Positions 38,132 through 48,567 of a stretch of 64,000 nucleotides of DNA are shown here, in pieces. The DNA comes from Macrococcoides canis. Its GTDB lineage: Bacteria; Bacillota; Bacilli; Staphylococcales; Staphylococcaceae. Made by a program: the position numbers and the translations under genes. How positions within the stretch are numbered: the stretch's first letter is position 1; every line of letters begins with the position of its first letter. The notes under the pieces were generated by a model. The model saw only the letters and a list, made by a program, of their open reading frames with translations. It had not been told where the DNA came from and did not search any database. The DNA lies in the NCBI RefSeq assembly GCF_002119805.1, contig NZ_CP021059.1, positions 744,001-808,000 on the forward strand, written 5' to 3'.

Positions 38132-38473
38132 ATGAATTTACATGTCAATGAAATTAAACTGGAAGATAACAAAGTTAAGATATATACAGAAGAACCTCAA
38201 ATAGAAGTTGCAGCGACAGGAACGATGGTCGTAGATAGCGATCATATGCAGTTTGTCTATCTGCTGGATGACGGGGAATTCCATCATTTACGATTTGTAC
38301 AGGAAACATGGCCGATGTTAAAGCAGTATCAGGATAAAGACTGGTATCTTTATGGCACATTGCAGTTAGATAACTTTAAGGAAGAGCTTGCGTTTTTGCT
38401 TGAGAATATTGAAGGTAACTATAACTATGGGAAAGAATTTACAGAAAGTGTCGAGCGTGCATTTGAATTGTAG
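38132..38473 (+). CDS. UPF0738 family protein (YjbL-like)
   Basis: A 113-residue cytoplasmic protein of the UPF0738 family, recognised by VDSDHMQFVYLLDDGE, RFVQETWPMLK and the C-terminal GNYNYGKEF. The function is unknown. The ATG at 38132 follows AAGGAG at 38118-38123; the GTG at 38123 overlaps that site. It begins the relQ operon, with 14 bases to the next start. Confidence 0.82.
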   Translation: MNLHVNEIKLEDNKVKIYTEEPQIEVAATGTMVVDSDHMQFVYLLDDGEFHHLRFVQETWPMLKQYQDKDWYLYGTLQLDNFKEELAFLLENIEGNYNYGKEFTESVERAFEL

Positions 38474-38487
38474 GACGGAGTGAGCGT

Positions 38488-39114
38488 ATGAATCAATGGG
38501 ATTTATTCTTGTCGCCGTATCATCAGGCGATTGATGAACTTAAAGTGAAGCTTAAAGGCATAAGAAAGCAGTTTATTAATGAAGGTAAATCATCACCAAT
38601 TGAATTTGTGACCGGACGTGTAAAGCCGGTACCGAGCATCATCGAAAAGGCGAATACGAGAGGTATCGCATTTGATAAGCTCAGTGAAGAGATGTATGAT
38701 ATTGCAGGTTTAAGATTGATGTGTCAGTTCGTTGATGATATTGATGTCGTCGTTAATATGCTTAAAGCAAGACGCGACTTTGAAGTGGTGGAAGAACGAG
38801 ATTATATTAAGGATACGAAGGAAAGTGGATATCGCTCGTATCATGTCATCATCAAGTATCCGATTGAAACGTTATCGGGTCAGAAGTTTATACTTGCAGA
38901 AATTCAGATTCGAACGCTTGCGATGAATTTCTGGGCAACGATTGAACATACGCTGCGCTATAAGTATAGTGGCGATTATCCACCGGAAATCAGAACGAGA
39001 TTAGAACGTGCGGCTGAAGCAGCATTTCTGCTCGATGAAGAGATGTCTGAAATTCGTGAAGAAATACAGGAAGCACAAAAATATTATACCGAACAACGCA
39101 GCGAAAAACGCTAA
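38488..39114 (+). CDS. relQ: Small alarmone synthetase RelQ (GTP pyrophosphokinase)
   Basis: A 208-residue, synthetase-only member of the RelA/SpoT family that makes (p)ppGpp from ATP and GDP/GTP. It lacks HD hydrolase and regulatory domains. Seen motifs are [30 protein letters not shown] (the G-loop Tyr) and [17 protein letters not shown] with the catalytic Glu. In Firmicutes these tetramers respond to cell-envelope stress. It is followed by nadK, as in Bacillus (yjbM-nadF). Confidence 0.95.
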   Translation: MNQWDLFLSPYHQAIDELKVKLKGIRKQFINEGKSSPIEFVTGRVKPVPSIIEKANTRGIAFDKLSEEMYDIAGLRLMCQFVDDIDVVVNMLKARRDFEVVEERDYIKDTKESGYRSYHVIIKYPIETLSGQKFILAEIQIRTLAMNFWATIEHTLRYKYSGDYPPEIRTRLERAAEAAFLLDEEMSEIREEIQEAQKYYTEQRSEKR

Positions 39115-39125
39115 GAGGTGAAGCG

Positions 39126-39923
39126 ATGAGATATGCAATATTGACTAAAGGCGACTCTAAAAGTAATGCTTTAAAGCAGAAGATGGTCGGTTATATGAAC
39201 GACTTCAATATGATAGAAGATACTGTGGCTCCAGAAATTGTTATCTCTGTCGGAGGAGATGGCACATTGCTGCAGGCATTTCATACATATAGTCATCGAC
39301 TGGAGGAAACGAGTTTTGTCGGTATACATACGGGACATCTCGGTTTCTATGCAGACTGGCTACCGCATGAAGTTGAAAAACTGATCATTGCGATCAATAA
39401 TGATTCATTTCAAGTGATCGAATATCCACTTGTTGAAGTTGTTGTCAGGTACGATGAAGGGAAGGCGAGCCGATATCTTGCACTGAACGAAGCTACGGTG
39501 AAGACACATAACGGTGCAACACTCGTCGCTGATATCAGCTTAAGAGGTGAACTCTTTGAACGCTTCAGAGGGGATGGATTATGCATCTCAACGCCGAGTG
39601 GTTCTACAGCATATAATAAAGCGCTTGGCGGTGCACTGATACATCCTTCATTAGATGCGATTCAAGTGACCGAAATTGCTTCGATTAACAATCGCGTGTT
39701 CCGTACTGTCGGCTCTCCACTCGTACTGCCGAAGCATCATAACTGTCAGGTAAAGCCTGCAAATCCGATCACGTTACAGCTTACCTTTGATCATATCACT
39801 GCGGATCATAAAGGGGTTGCGTCGATTCAGTATCGCGTTGCAGATGAGAAAGTGAGATTTGCACGATTCAGACCATTTCCTTTCTGGAAACGTGTGCATG
39901 ATTCATTTATCGCAAGCGAATGA
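39126..39923 (+). CDS. nadK: NAD kinase
   Basis: Phosphorylates NAD+ to NADP+ (265 aa, cytoplasmic). The GGDGT motif is [12 protein letters not shown], followed by the NE motif in [11 protein letters not shown] and the conserved [20 protein letters not shown] block. The stop overlaps the ATG of the next gene (ATGA), so translation is coupled. Confidence 0.96.
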   Translation: MRYAILTKGDSKSNALKQKMVGYMNDFNMIEDTVAPEIVISVGGDGTLLQAFHTYSHRLEETSFVGIHTGHLGFYADWLPHEVEKLIIAINNDSFQVIEYPLVEVVVRYDEGKASRYLALNEATVKTHNGATLVADISLRGELFERFRGDGLCISTPSGSTAYNKALGGALIHPSLDAIQVTEIASINNRVFRTVGSPLVLPKHHNCQVKPANPITLQLTFDHITADHKGVASIQYRVADEKVRFARFRPFPFWKRVHDSFIASE

Positions 39924-40816
39924 AACACATTACTTACGCAGTGACAGAACAAATAACCGTTAAGGATTTTCTTGTAAATCATCAATATAGCAGAAAGAGT
40001 ATAAGCGCCATTAAACAAAATGGTGCTTTACTTGTTAATGGGTATCATGTTACCGTGCGCTATGAGATGCACAAGAACGATACTTTTATCGTTCAGCTCC
40101 CGGTTGAGTCAAGAAGTCCGACGCTGATATCAAGTCATATTCCAATAAACGTATACTATAATGATGATTATCTGATCATTGTATCGAATCCTCCATCTAT
40201 GAATACAATACCTTCCAGACAGCATCCTCATGACAGTCTGATAGAAGCAGTATATGGCTATCTGGAAAGTCATGCTGATTCAAGCGTACTGCATCCCGTC
40301 AGCAGGTTAGACCGTGATACGAGCGGACTCGTCGTATTCAGTAAGCATCAGCTGACCCATCATCTGTTAACAGGAAAGATTGAAAAATATTATCATCTGC
40401 TCGCTTCAGGACGTGTGAAAGACAGTGGCAACTATGTGTATCCGATCGGCAGAGCGTCTGATTCCATCATTACACGTACGGTTGATATTAACGGACAGCA
40501 TGCACGTACAGAATATCGACGATTACACTATAATGCTGAATATGATATCAGTTTTGTACGCGTCAAGCTGCATACCGGCAGAACCCATCAAATTCGAGTG
40601 CATTTCAGCTGTGCATCTTATCCTTTGATTGGGGATTCGCTGTATGGCGGGAAGCCGCTCCTCGACAGACAGGCACTGCATGCAGCTGAAGTCCGTCTGA
40701 ATCATCCGATCACAGGGGAAGCGCTGCATATTAGAGATGATCATCCACAGGACTTTGAAACTTTATTAGAAGATACGGAGGTGCATCATGGCAGAACAAG
40801 ATTTTATGAACGATGA
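39920..40816 (+). CDS. RluA/RluD-family pseudouridine synthase
   Basis: A 298-residue RNA pseudouridine synthase with an N-terminal S4 domain ([14 protein letters not shown]) and the catalytic core [16 protein letters not shown] containing the active Asp. [12 protein letters not shown] is the second conserved box. The target uridine in rRNA or tRNA cannot be read from sequence. This is the yjbO position of Bacillus. Its 3' end overlaps mgtE by 29 bases. Confidence 0.93.
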   Translation: MKHITYAVTEQITVKDFLVNHQYSRKSISAIKQNGALLVNGYHVTVRYEMHKNDTFIVQLPVESRSPTLISSHIPINVYYNDDYLIIVSNPPSMNTIPSRQHPHDSLIEAVYGYLESHADSSVLHPVSRLDRDTSGLVVFSKHQLTHHLLTGKIEKYYHLLASGRVKDSGNYVYPIGRASDSIITRTVDINGQHARTEYRRLHYNAEYDISFVRVKLHTGRTHQIRVHFSCASYPLIGDSLYGGKPLLDRQALHAAEVRLNHPITGEALHIRDDHPQDFETLLEDTEVHHGRTRFYER

Positions 40817-42164
40817 AGCAATGTATGATAAAGCATTGCTGGATACACTATTACTGAATAATGAAATAGATGCATTTCGTGAAGAATTTCTGGAGCTACA
40901 CACATATGACCAAGGTGAATACTTTTCTGACGCAGATGATAACATAAGAAATCAGATGTATCAGCTGCTATCTCCAAAAGAAGTAGCAGAATTTCTTGAG
41001 ACGACAGAGATGGAAGATGAAGACTACGATCATATCTTTGAAATGATGGATACGCGTTATGCGAGTGATATGCTCTCTGAGATGTCATTTGATAATGCGG
41101 TCGATCTACTGAAGATTCTGCCGAGAACAAAGGTTGCGAGTTTACTGCTCTTGATGGATAAGGACGCCTCTGAAGAAATCAAGGCATTACTGCACTACGA
41201 AGAAGATACAGCCGGAAGCCTGATGACTACGGAATACATTTCAATATCAGAGATGATGTCCGTGCGTGAAGCGATGTTCCACGTTAAAGAACAGGCGCCA
41301 GAAGCGGAAACCATCTACGTCATCTTCGTTCAGAACGATAAGAAGAAGCTCGTCGGTGTTATTTCACTCAGAGATTTAATTGTCGCAGAAAATGATGCAT
41401 ACGTAGAAGAAGTGATGAATGAACGTGTAATCAGTGTTAACGTTGCGGATGACCAGGAAGATGTTGCGATGATCATGCGTGACTATGATTTTCTGGCAGT
41501 ACCTGTTGTGGACTATCAGAATCATCTGCTCGGGATCATTACAATTGATGATATCCTTGACGTTATCGACGAAGAGGCAAGTGAGGACTATTCTCGACTT
41601 GCCGGGGTCAGCGATATCGATTCGACGAAGGATACAATCTTTACAACTGCACGTAAACGACTGCCCTGGCTGATGATACTTACAGTCTTAGGGATGATCA
41701 CAGCGACAATTCTCGGTAACTTCGAGGAGACGCTGGAACAGGTGGCGCTGCTCGCAGCATTTATCCCGATTATCGGAGGGATGGCGGGGAATTCTGGCAC
41801 ACAGAGTCTTGCCGTTGCTGTTCGCGGTATATCAACAGGAGAGATTGATGAACAGAGTAAATTGAAACTGGCACTTAGAGAAGCGGGTTCAGGATTACTT
41901 TCAGGATTGTGTTGTGCGGTATTATTGTTTATTATTATTGTATTGATTTATCAAACACCGATTCTCGCACTCATCGTTTCCTTTAGTCTGACGATTGCGA
42001 TGACGGTGGCAACATTATCTGGTGCATTAGTCCCGTTACTTATGCACAGAATGAAGATTGATCCTGCAGTTGCAAGCGGACCATTTATTTCGACAATCAA
42101 TGATATTATCAGTATGTTGATCTATTTCGGCCTTGCAACGACATTTATGAACTATTTAATCTAG
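40788..42164 (+). CDS. mgtE: Magnesium transporter MgtE
   Basis: A 458-residue Mg2+ channel/transporter. An acidic MgtE N domain is followed by two CBS domains (about residues 140-255) and five C-terminal membrane helices; the pore helix region GGMAGNSGTQSLAVAVRG is clear. The cytoplasmic part senses Mg2+ and closes the channel. GGAGGTG lies before the ATG, inside the preceding coding region. No M-box riboswitch was seen, consistent with its position inside an operon. Confidence 0.95.
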   Translation: MAEQDFMNDEAMYDKALLDTLLLNNEIDAFREEFLELHTYDQGEYFSDADDNIRNQMYQLLSPKEVAEFLETTEMEDEDYDHIFEMMDTRYASDMLSEMSFDNAVDLLKILPRTKVASLLLLMDKDASEEIKALLHYEEDTAGSLMTTEYISISEMMSVREAMFHVKEQAPEAETIYVIFVQNDKKKLVGVISLRDLIVAENDAYVEEVMNERVISVNVADDQEDVAMIMRDYDFLAVPVVDYQNHLLGIITIDDILDVIDEEASEDYSRLAGVSDIDSTKDTIFTTARKRLPWLMILTVLGMITATILGNFEETLEQVALLAAFIPIIGGMAGNSGTQSLAVAVRGISTGEIDEQSKLKLALREAGSGLLSGLCCAVLLFIIIVLIYQTPILALIVSFSLTIAMTVATLSGALVPLLMHRMKIDPAVASGPFISTINDIISMLIYFGLATTFMNYLI

Positions 42165-42173
42165 GAGGGTTCT

Positions 42174-44003
42174 ATGGAAAATCATGGCCAGTTAATTTCA
42201 CTTGTAGTCGTTGTGGTGTGTGCCTTTTTGACACCGATACTACTTAATAGAATGCGTATCACGTTCCTGCCGGTTGTTGTTGCGGAGATTCTGATGGGGA
42301 TTATCGTCGGAAAATCATTGCTGCACTGGGTAGAAAGAACAGAGATGCTGAATATCTTATCGACGCTCGGCTTTATTTTCCTCATGTTCTTAAGTGGTCT
42401 GGAAATAGACTTTAAGACATTTAAATCAAAGCCTGGCGCTAAAAAAGGAAAGGAACCGAATCCTTTAATTTTAACGCTTTCGATATTTCTCGGAATTCTG
42501 CTGTTAAGTATTGGTGCTGCCTATATCTTTAAATGGGCAGGTCTCGTTGATGATGTGCTGCTGATGGTTATCATCATCTCAACAATTTCACTTGGTGTCG
42601 TTGTACCGACATTAAAGGAGATGAATCTGATGCAGACAAGTATCGGACAGATTATCTTGCTCGTAGCGGTAATCGCCGATCTTGCGACAATCATATTATT
42701 GACATTATATGGTACATTGCACGCAGAAGGGGATTCACCGGTCTGGCTGATCGGAATACTTGTCGTATTCACTGCTCTCTTCTATGTGATGGGGAACCGT
42801 CTGAAGAAGCTGGAATTTCTGCATAAGTTGATGGCAGGAACGACGCAGATTGGCATACGTGCAGTATTCGCACTGATTCTGTTACTTGTGGCGCTTGCTG
42901 AAAGTGTCGGTGCGGAGAATATCCTTGGTGCATTCTTAGCAGGATGTGTCGTGAGTTTACTTGGCCCTGATAAGGATATGGTAGATAAACTTGATTCATT
43001 CGGATATGGTTTCTTCATCCCGATATTCTTTATTATGGTAGGGGTAGATCTCGATATCCCGTCATTGTTCAAGGATCCATCGAAGCTGATCTTAATCCCG
43101 ATCTTATTCATCGTATTCTACTTGACGAAAGCGATACCACTTGCAGTATTGCTCAAGTGGTATGATAAGCAGACGGTGCTGGCATCAACTTTCCTGCTGA
43201 CTGCGACACTATCACTCGTTATCGCCAGTGCGAAGATCGCTGAAAGATTAGGTACGATCGATGCAGCAACATCAGGTACATTGATTCTTGCAGCTGTTAT
43301 TACTTGTGTCATCGTGCCAATCTTCTTTAAGAAGCTCTTCCCAGTACAGCTCAGCGAAGAGAAGGTGATTCGCATCGCATTCATAGGGAATAATCAGCTC
43401 TCGATACCTGTAGCACAAAGCTTTAAATCAGATCTATATATACCGACGATCATCTACAGAAAGAATAACGACGCGCGTCAAATCAGTGATATCGATGTCA
43501 TTGAAATCGATGAATATACGTACGATGAATTGAAATCAATCGGATTATTCGACTTTGATATCGTCGTATGTTCTGCTAATGATGAATCGATTAACCGCAG
43601 TGTAGCACTGATGGCAAAAGAAGAAGGCGTTGAGCGTGTCATCTGTCGTGTTGAATCTAAGAAAGAAGATGACGAACTGCTGGATGCTGATATTGAGATC
43701 TTCAGTGAATTCCAGAGTACGAAGACATTGCTTAAAGGTCTGATCGAATCACCGAACATGCTGAACTTATTATCTAACGTCGAGACATCACTCTATGAAA
43801 TAGAGATGCTGAATACACGTTATCACGAAATGCGTCTGCGTGAATTTCCATTCAGCGGCGATATTATCTTCGTCCGTATATTACGCGGCAAAGATTCGAT
43901 CGTCCCGCATGGAGAAACGGAATTACACTTTAAGGACCGTTTGATTGTAACAGGTTCAAGACAGTATGTTGATGAAATTAAACGAGAACTCGAATTATTT
44001 TAA
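42174..44003 (+). CDS. CPA2-family cation/proton antiporter with TrkA domains
   Basis: A 609-residue protein with about 12 membrane helices of the Na+/H+ exchanger (KefB-like) type, followed by a RCK/TrkA-N domain (IRIAFIGNNQLSIPVAQSF) and a TrkA-C domain at the end (GDIIFVRILRG...DRLIVTGSRQ). The family exports K+ or Na+ in exchange for protons. Bacillus YjbQ holds the same position. It is the last gene of the relQ operon and ends at a terminator. Confidence 0.92.
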   Translation: MENHGQLISLVVVVVCAFLTPILLNRMRITFLPVVVAEILMGIIVGKSLLHWVERTEMLNILSTLGFIFLMFLSGLEIDFKTFKSKPGAKKGKEPNPLILTLSIFLGILLLSIGAAYIFKWAGLVDDVLLMVIIISTISLGVVVPTLKEMNLMQTSIGQIILLVAVIADLATIILLTLYGTLHAEGDSPVWLIGILVVFTALFYVMGNRLKKLEFLHKLMAGTTQIGIRAVFALILLLVALAESVGAENILGAFLAGCVVSLLGPDKDMVDKLDSFGYGFFIPIFFIMVGVDLDIPSLFKDPSKLILIPILFIVFYLTKAIPLAVLLKWYDKQTVLASTFLLTATLSLVIASAKIAERLGTIDAATSGTLILAAVITCVIVPIFFKKLFPVQLSEEKVIRIAFIGNNQLSIPVAQSFKSDLYIPTIIYRKNNDARQISDIDVIEIDEYTYDELKSIGLFDFDIVVCSANDESINRSVALMAKEEGVERVICRVESKKEDDELLDADIEIFSEFQSTKTLLKGLIESPNMLNLLSNVETSLYEIEMLNTRYHEMRLREFPFSGDIIFVRILRGKDSIVPHGETELHFKDRLIVTGSRQYVDEIKRELELF

Positions 44004-44011
44004 ATTTACAG

Positions 44012-44044
44012 TACGCCTGAAGGAAACTTCATGGCGTATTTTTT
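44012..44044 (+). terminator. Terminator of the relQ operon
   Basis: TACGCC and TGAAG pair with CTTCA and GGCGTA with one bulged base, followed by six T residues. Confidence 0.88.
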
Positions 44045-44117
44045 AATGGTGTAATCAACAACAAATTAATAAAATATATGATTTTTTTACTGAAATACAG
44101 TGGAACTTCTGATATAT

Positions 44118-44136
44118 TTAGTAGTAGGTACTAGAA
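44118..44136 (+). promoter_or_regulatory. FapR operator upstream of fabI
   Basis: TTAGTAGTAGGTACTAGAA; read on the minus strand it contains TAGTACCTACTACTAA, a close match to the FapR palindrome. It lies about 26 bases before the fabI ATG. Together with the fabH site it puts both loci under the same lipid-sensing repressor. Confidence 0.85.
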
Positions 44137-44161
44137 CTTACTTTTATAAAAGGAGACTTAT

Positions 44162-44935
44162 ATGTTAAATTTTCAGGATAAAGTGTATGTCATAATGGGT
44201 GTAGCGAATAAACGCAGTATCGGATACGGTGTCGCACAAGTATTGGATGAGGTCGGTGCTAAGCTGATATTTACATATCGCAAAGAGCGCAGCATGAAAG
44301 AGCTGGAGCGTCTGCTTCCGAACTTAAAGAACAATCAGGATGCACTGATGATCCAATGTGATGTACAGGAAGACGCGGATGTCGTACGTGCGTTTGAACA
44401 GATTAAAGCTGAAGTCGGTCATATTGATGGAGTATTCCATTCGATCGCATTTGCCAATATGGAAGATCTGCGCGGCCGTTTTATCGATACGAGCCGTGAA
44501 GGCTTCCTGCTTGCACACGATATCAGCTCATACTCATTAACGATTGTAGCGAGAGAAGCGAGTAAGTTAATGTCTGAAGGAGGATCGATCGTGACGACGA
44601 CGTATCTTGGAGGAGAATTCGCGATTCCGAACTATAACGTGATGGGTGTTGCAAAAGCAAGTCTTGAAGCGAATGTTAAATATTTAGCGTTAGACTTAGG
44701 TCAGGACGGTATCCGTGTTAATGCGGTCTCACCTGGACCGATTCGTACGTTAAGCGCAAAAGGTATCGGTGACTTTAATACGATATTAAAGCGTATCGAA
44801 AATGAAGCGCCGCTAAAACGTAACGTAGATGCACTTGAAGTCGGTAAGACCGCATTATATCTATTAAGTGACTTATCAAGCGGCGTTACCGGTGAAAATA
44901 TTCATGTGGATAGCGGCTATCATATTGTAGGATAA
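44162..44935 (+). CDS. fabI: Enoyl-ACP reductase FabI
   Basis: NAD(P)H-dependent enoyl-ACP reductase (257 aa) that completes each elongation cycle and is the target of triclosan. SDR fold with GVANKRSIGYGVA at the cofactor site; catalytic Tyr148 and Tyr158 and Lys165 lie in TYLGGEFAIPNYNVMGVAK. AGGAGA precedes the ATG. It is a single-gene unit controlled by the FapR box. Confidence 0.97.
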   Translation: MLNFQDKVYVIMGVANKRSIGYGVAQVLDEVGAKLIFTYRKERSMKELERLLPNLKNNQDALMIQCDVQEDADVVRAFEQIKAEVGHIDGVFHSIAFANMEDLRGRFIDTSREGFLLAHDISSYSLTIVAREASKLMSEGGSIVTTTYLGGEFAIPNYNVMGVAKASLEANVKYLALDLGQDGIRVNAVSPGPIRTLSAKGIGDFNTILKRIENEAPLKRNVDALEVGKTALYLLSDLSSGVTGENIHVDSGYHIVG

Positions 44936-44943
44936 AATCAAAA

Positions 44944-45105
44944 ATGAGCGTGAGACATAAGTCTCAGCCCTCTTCTGTTTACAGCTTAAACGGCGAAACA
45001 GAAGTTGCCCCTACGACAAAAACCGAACAAAAACTATAAATCAAAGAACGATTTATTAGTTTTGTTCGGTTTTTGCTTGTGGCAGAACACTTCTGTCCCA
45101 GCCTC
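44944..45105. repeat. Multi-hairpin intergenic element, copy 1
   Basis: About 162 bp between convergent fabI and yjcG. It contains three stems: TGAGAC/GTCTCA near 44950, CTTCTGTTT/AAACAGAAG (44972-45004), and a long one in which AAAACCGAACAAAAACT pairs with AGTTTTGTTCGGTTTTT. It closes with GGCAGAACACTTCTGTCCC and AGCCTC. The last 95 bp (45011-45105) are identical to copy 2 at 48638-48732. It can terminate transcription from both sides. Confidence 0.9.
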
Positions 45106-45112
45106 GATATCA

Positions 45113-45622
45113 TTAATCTCCAAGTTTAAACGTTTCAAGGACGTTCCATGTCTCATTTTCTAGTTGATAGCATAGACAGATTTTATCGATGACTTCGTGA
45201 TGTGTTTCATCTTTCATCTGTAGCTGACCATAGATGTCTTCAAATTCCTGTGATGACAATCCTTGTCCAATTGTGAAGTGCGGCACGAATGGATGTGCAT
45301 TCTGACCATGGAAATCACCATTATTGAAAGCTTCATAGAGCTTCGTCAAGCCTTCATTTGGCGTAACTTTCAGATAGATGACATTCTTTGTCGGAGCAAA
45401 GCTTGATACTTTCTCGACGTTGACATCGACAGGTGCACTCGACTTTGCAACGTCAGCGATTCTTTCAGTAACAGCTTTCACTTCATCTTCTGCTACTTCA
45501 AATGCATCCTTAAGTGTAATATGTGGTGCGATCACCGCATAATGACTGTCATAACGCTTTCTGTAGTTATTGATGTAATCCTGATAAGCCTTTGATGGAT
45601 ATAGTACGATACCAAGTTTCAT
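45113..45622 (-). CDS. yjcG: 2H phosphoesterase (2'-5' RNA ligase family, YjcG)
   Basis: A 169-residue cytoplasmic protein with two H-x-T/S-x motifs, PHITLKDAF and PHFTIGQGL, that mark the 2H phosphoesterase fold. Position before yjcH matches Bacillus. The substrate is probably a cyclic nucleotide or RNA end, unknown. The ATG at 45622 is preferred over the GTG at 45631 because AGAGGTG lies in between. Confidence 0.88.
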   Translation of the reverse strand: MKLGIVLYPSKAYQDYINNYRKRYDSHYAVIAPHITLKDAFEVAEDEVKAVTERIADVAKSSAPVDVNVEKVSSFAPTKNVIYLKVTPNEGLTKLYEAFNNGDFHGQNAHPFVPHFTIGQGLSSQEFEDIYGQLQMKDETHHEVIDKICLCYQLENETWNVLETFKLGD

Positions 45623-45668
45623 GTTGATCACCTCTAAATTGTTTGATAATTCAATTATATCAGATAGT

Positions 45669-46346
45669 TTATAGGAAGTAATAGTTTAATACATTTTCTA
45701 TTTCAGGTTTCCATGTCTTCCAGTTATGTGAGCCTGGAAGTTCTTTATAGTAATGTGGCTTTCCATTCTGGTTAAGCGCATCATGCAGCTTCTGGATCGG
45801 TGTCAGAAAGTCAGCAGATGTGCCGTCTTTCAGTGTGAAGTCATATTCTTCGTCACCGACAGCGATATAATAATCAGCGTCTGTCTGAACGGCAGCTGCA
45901 ATTAATTCATCCGTCAGCATTGGGCTGAACAGCGCTGCTTTATTGAAGGCTGAATACTGTATCGTAAGCATCAGTGCGATGCTTGCAGCGAGACTGTCAC
46001 CGATGAACAGAATATCATCTGAGTTAATATTATAGTGCGTCTGCAGATAGTCCAGCAGTTCATCATGGATGAAGGTCATCATTTGATTTCGTTTATCACC
46101 ATGCGGGTGATATTCTTCAGCACGCACTTTAACGTTCGGATAATGTACGAAGACGATGATATGCTGATGCATGTTCAGTGCTTCGTACTGTTTGTGCAGC
46201 TGTGCCATCTGAGCAAGGTCTTGACCGTCAAATGCGATGATGACCTTCGGCGATTCGATATCATCCGGTTGATAGATACCAAGCTTAACGCTGCGGTCAA
46301 GAACTGCGCTATGTATTTCAACGGGTTGAACTAGTACGGGTTTCAT
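45669..46346 (-). CDS. yjcH: Esterase-like alpha/beta hydrolase (YjcH)
   Basis: A 225-residue alpha/beta hydrolase of the enterochelin-esterase-like (esterase D) family. The nucleophile elbow is FIGDSLAASIAL (GDSLA), acid and His residues follow in the C-terminal third (GDEEYD, GSHNWKTW). No signal peptide is seen. Encoded upstream of yjcG on the minus strand with about 45 bases between. The natural ester is unknown. Confidence 0.85.
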   Translation of the reverse strand: MKPVLVQPVEIHSAVLDRSVKLGIYQPDDIESPKVIIAFDGQDLAQMAQLHKQYEALNMHQHIIVFVHYPNVKVRAEEYHPHGDKRNQMMTFIHDELLDYLQTHYNINSDDILFIGDSLAASIALMLTIQYSAFNKAALFSPMLTDELIAAAVQTDADYYIAVGDEEYDFTLKDGTSADFLTPIQKLHDALNQNGKPHYYKELPGSHNWKTWKPEIENVLNYYFL

Positions 46347-46475
46347 ATAATCACTCCTTTAGATTAAATATATCATACTATTTTATATAAATTTTTATAA
46401 AAAGGATTTTTCAATTTGTGATAAACAGAAGAAATCTGGGGTATAATGAGTTATAAATATATTTTGGAGGAATTT

Positions 46476-47576
46476 ATGACAAATAAAGTTTGGTTTAGAT
46501 TCGGTGTGGGGCTTCTGCTTACATTTTTAATCATTAAGTATTTCTTAGAGATTAATCATATCTTCTACCCGATCATTATCATTGTAAAATCTATTATTCT
46601 GCCGTTATTACTCGGTGGATTCCTGTACTATATTGTAGTACCGTTCCAGGATAAGCTGGAAGAGAAGCGTCATTTAAAACGCTGGCAAAGTGTTACGGTA
46701 ATTATGGTTGCACTGTGCCTTATTATAGGACTGTTATTCTCGTTTGTAGGACCTGTTGTATCAAAGCAGGCGAACAATTTTATTGATAACTATCCGGCAA
46801 TACAGAAGGAATTTGAATCGTATGTCAGCCTGGCATTAGATCAGCGCGATAAGTTGCCTGACAATGTGAAAGACGGCATTAATAACGGGATCGAGAAGAT
46901 GAACGAATATTCAGGGAAGATTGTTTCGAATGCATTTTCTTTTATTACGCAGTTCATCTCTACGTTATTCCTGTTAATTCTTGTTCCGTTCTTCCTCATC
47001 TATATGCTGAAGGATCATGACCGCTTCGTACCATTTGTATCTGCGCCGTTTACAGGGAAGCGTAAGATGTTCGTCGTCAATCTATTTAAAGATCTTGATA
47101 AGACATTACGCTCATATATTCAAGGACAGGTGACGGTCAGCGTCATTCTAGGGCTATTGCTTCTTGTTGGATACTTAGTTATTGGATTAGATTATGCAGT
47201 AATCCTCGCGATGTGGGGGATGGTTACGAACTTAATTCCGTTTCTTGGACCTTATATGGCAGTAATTCCTGCTATTATTATCGCTCTGATCCAGGACCCG
47301 GTGATGGCCATCTATGTCATTATCATCATGTTTATTGCACAGCAGCTTGAAGGGAATGTCATTACGCCGAATATTATGGGTAAGACATTGAATATGCATC
47401 CGTTGACGATTATTACGGTCATCCTTGCAGCGGGTAATCTTGGTGGATTCCTAGCCATCTTAGTTGCAGTACCGACTTATGCGGTGTTAAAGACGATCGT
47501 AAGAAACATCTACATGCATCGTCAGGATATTACATCCGAAGCGAATAAGGTGATAAGAGAAAGAAAGATAAGATAA
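46476..47576 (+). CDS. AI-2E family transporter
   Basis: A 366-residue membrane protein of the AI-2E (PF01594) family with about seven to eight helices. The ordered C-terminal motif GQVTVSVILGLLLLVGYLV and GMVTNLIPFLGPYMAVIP is typical. Members export autoinducer-2 or cations; which applies here is open. TGGAGG at 46464-46469 sets the ATG at 46476. Confidence 0.87.
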   Translation: MTNKVWFRFGVGLLLTFLIIKYFLEINHIFYPIIIIVKSIILPLLLGGFLYYIVVPFQDKLEEKRHLKRWQSVTVIMVALCLIIGLLFSFVGPVVSKQANNFIDNYPAIQKEFESYVSLALDQRDKLPDNVKDGINNGIEKMNEYSGKIVSNAFSFITQFISTLFLLILVPFFLIYMLKDHDRFVPFVSAPFTGKRKMFVVNLFKDLDKTLRSYIQGQVTVSVILGLLLLVGYLVIGLDYAVILAMWGMVTNLIPFLGPYMAVIPAIIIALIQDPVMAIYVIIIMFIAQQLEGNVITPNIMGKTLNMHPLTIITVILAAGNLGGFLAILVAVPTYAVLKTIVRNIYMHRQDITSEANKVIRERKIR

Positions 47577-47583
47577 ACAACGT

Positions 47584-47633
47584 AGCACACAGTTAGAAGT
47601 AGATTTTTTAACTTCTAACTGTGTGCTTTTTTT
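47584..47633 (+). terminator. Terminator after the AI-2E transporter gene
   Basis: AGCACACAGTTAGAAGT pairs perfectly with ACTTCTAACTGTGTGCT, followed by a T tract. Confidence 0.92.
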
Positions 47634-47685
47634 ATTTTTAATAAATATGTTAAAATAAATGTAACATCTATAAAGGAGAACGCAC

Positions 47686-48564
47686 ATGAAAAAGGTTAGA
47701 AAAGCGGTGATACCTGCAGCGGGGATAGGTTCCAGGTTTCTGCCTGCGACAAAGGCGATGCCAAAGGAAATGTTACCGATACTAGACACGCCGACGATTC
47801 AATACATCGTTGAAGAAGCGGTAGCAGCAGGAATCGAAGACATTATTATCGTAACAGGAAAACATAAACGTGCGATTGAAGATCACTTCGATGCACAGAT
47901 GGAGCTCGAACATCATCTTGCTTCTAAAGAAAAATTTGAATTACTTAAAAAAGTTCAGCATTCAACACAGCTGGCGAATATCTTCTATGTCAGACAGAAA
48001 TCACCGCAAGGATTAGGACATGCGATCTGGACTGCAAAGCAATTTATCGGGGATGAGCCATTTGCTGTTCTGTTAGGAGACGATATTGTTGAATCACATA
48101 CACCTGCAATTAAGCAGCTGATGGAGCAGTACGAGAGGAAAGGGAAGTCAGTGATCGGTGCTAAGACTGTGCCATATGAAGATACACAGCGTTACGGCAT
48201 TATCGAAAGTAAAGCGCAGCATGACCGTCTGTATGAGATCAGCAATCTTATTGAAAAGCCGAAGCTCGGCACAACAGACTCACGTTTAGCCATTATGGGC
48301 CGTTACATACTGACACCTGATATCTTCAAGTATCTTGAGGAACAGAATATCGGTGCAGGTGGAGAGATTCAGCTGACAGATGCGATTGCACGTGTTAACG
48401 AGACGGATGAAGTCTATGCGTATGACTTTGTCGGTAACCGCTATGATGTGGGTGACAAGATTGGCTTCGTGAAGACAACGATGGAATATGCGATACGTTC
48501 AGAGATGAAAGAAGAGCTGATTCCATTTTTAGAAGCTTTGTTAGAAGAACATAAGGAAAACTAA
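47686..48564 (+). CDS. gtaB: UTP-glucose-1-phosphate uridylyltransferase (GalU/GtaB)
   Basis: Makes UDP-glucose from UTP and glucose-1-phosphate (292 aa). N-terminal nucleotide-binding motif [22 protein letters not shown] is split by the conserved GxG, and LLGDDIV carries the metal-binding Asp. UDP-glucose feeds the glycolipid anchor made by UgtP, encoded 1.3 kb downstream on the other strand. AAAGGAGAA precedes the ATG. Confidence 0.95.
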   Translation: MKKVRKAVIPAAGIGSRFLPATKAMPKEMLPILDTPTIQYIVEEAVAAGIEDIIIVTGKHKRAIEDHFDAQMELEHHLASKEKFELLKKVQHSTQLANIFYVRQKSPQGLGHAIWTAKQFIGDEPFAVLLGDDIVESHTPAIKQLMEQYERKGKSVIGAKTVPYEDTQRYGIIESKAQHDRLYEISNLIEKPKLGTTDSRLAIMGRYILTPDIFKYLEEQNIGAGGEIQLTDAIARVNETDEVYAYDFVGNRYDVGDKIGFVKTTMEYAIRSEMKEELIPFLEALLEEHKEN

Positions 48565-48567
48565 AGA

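Noticed and set aside
40700-40790. M-box riboswitch for mgtE
   Set aside because: mgtE starts inside the preceding coding sequence, leaving no room for a leader.
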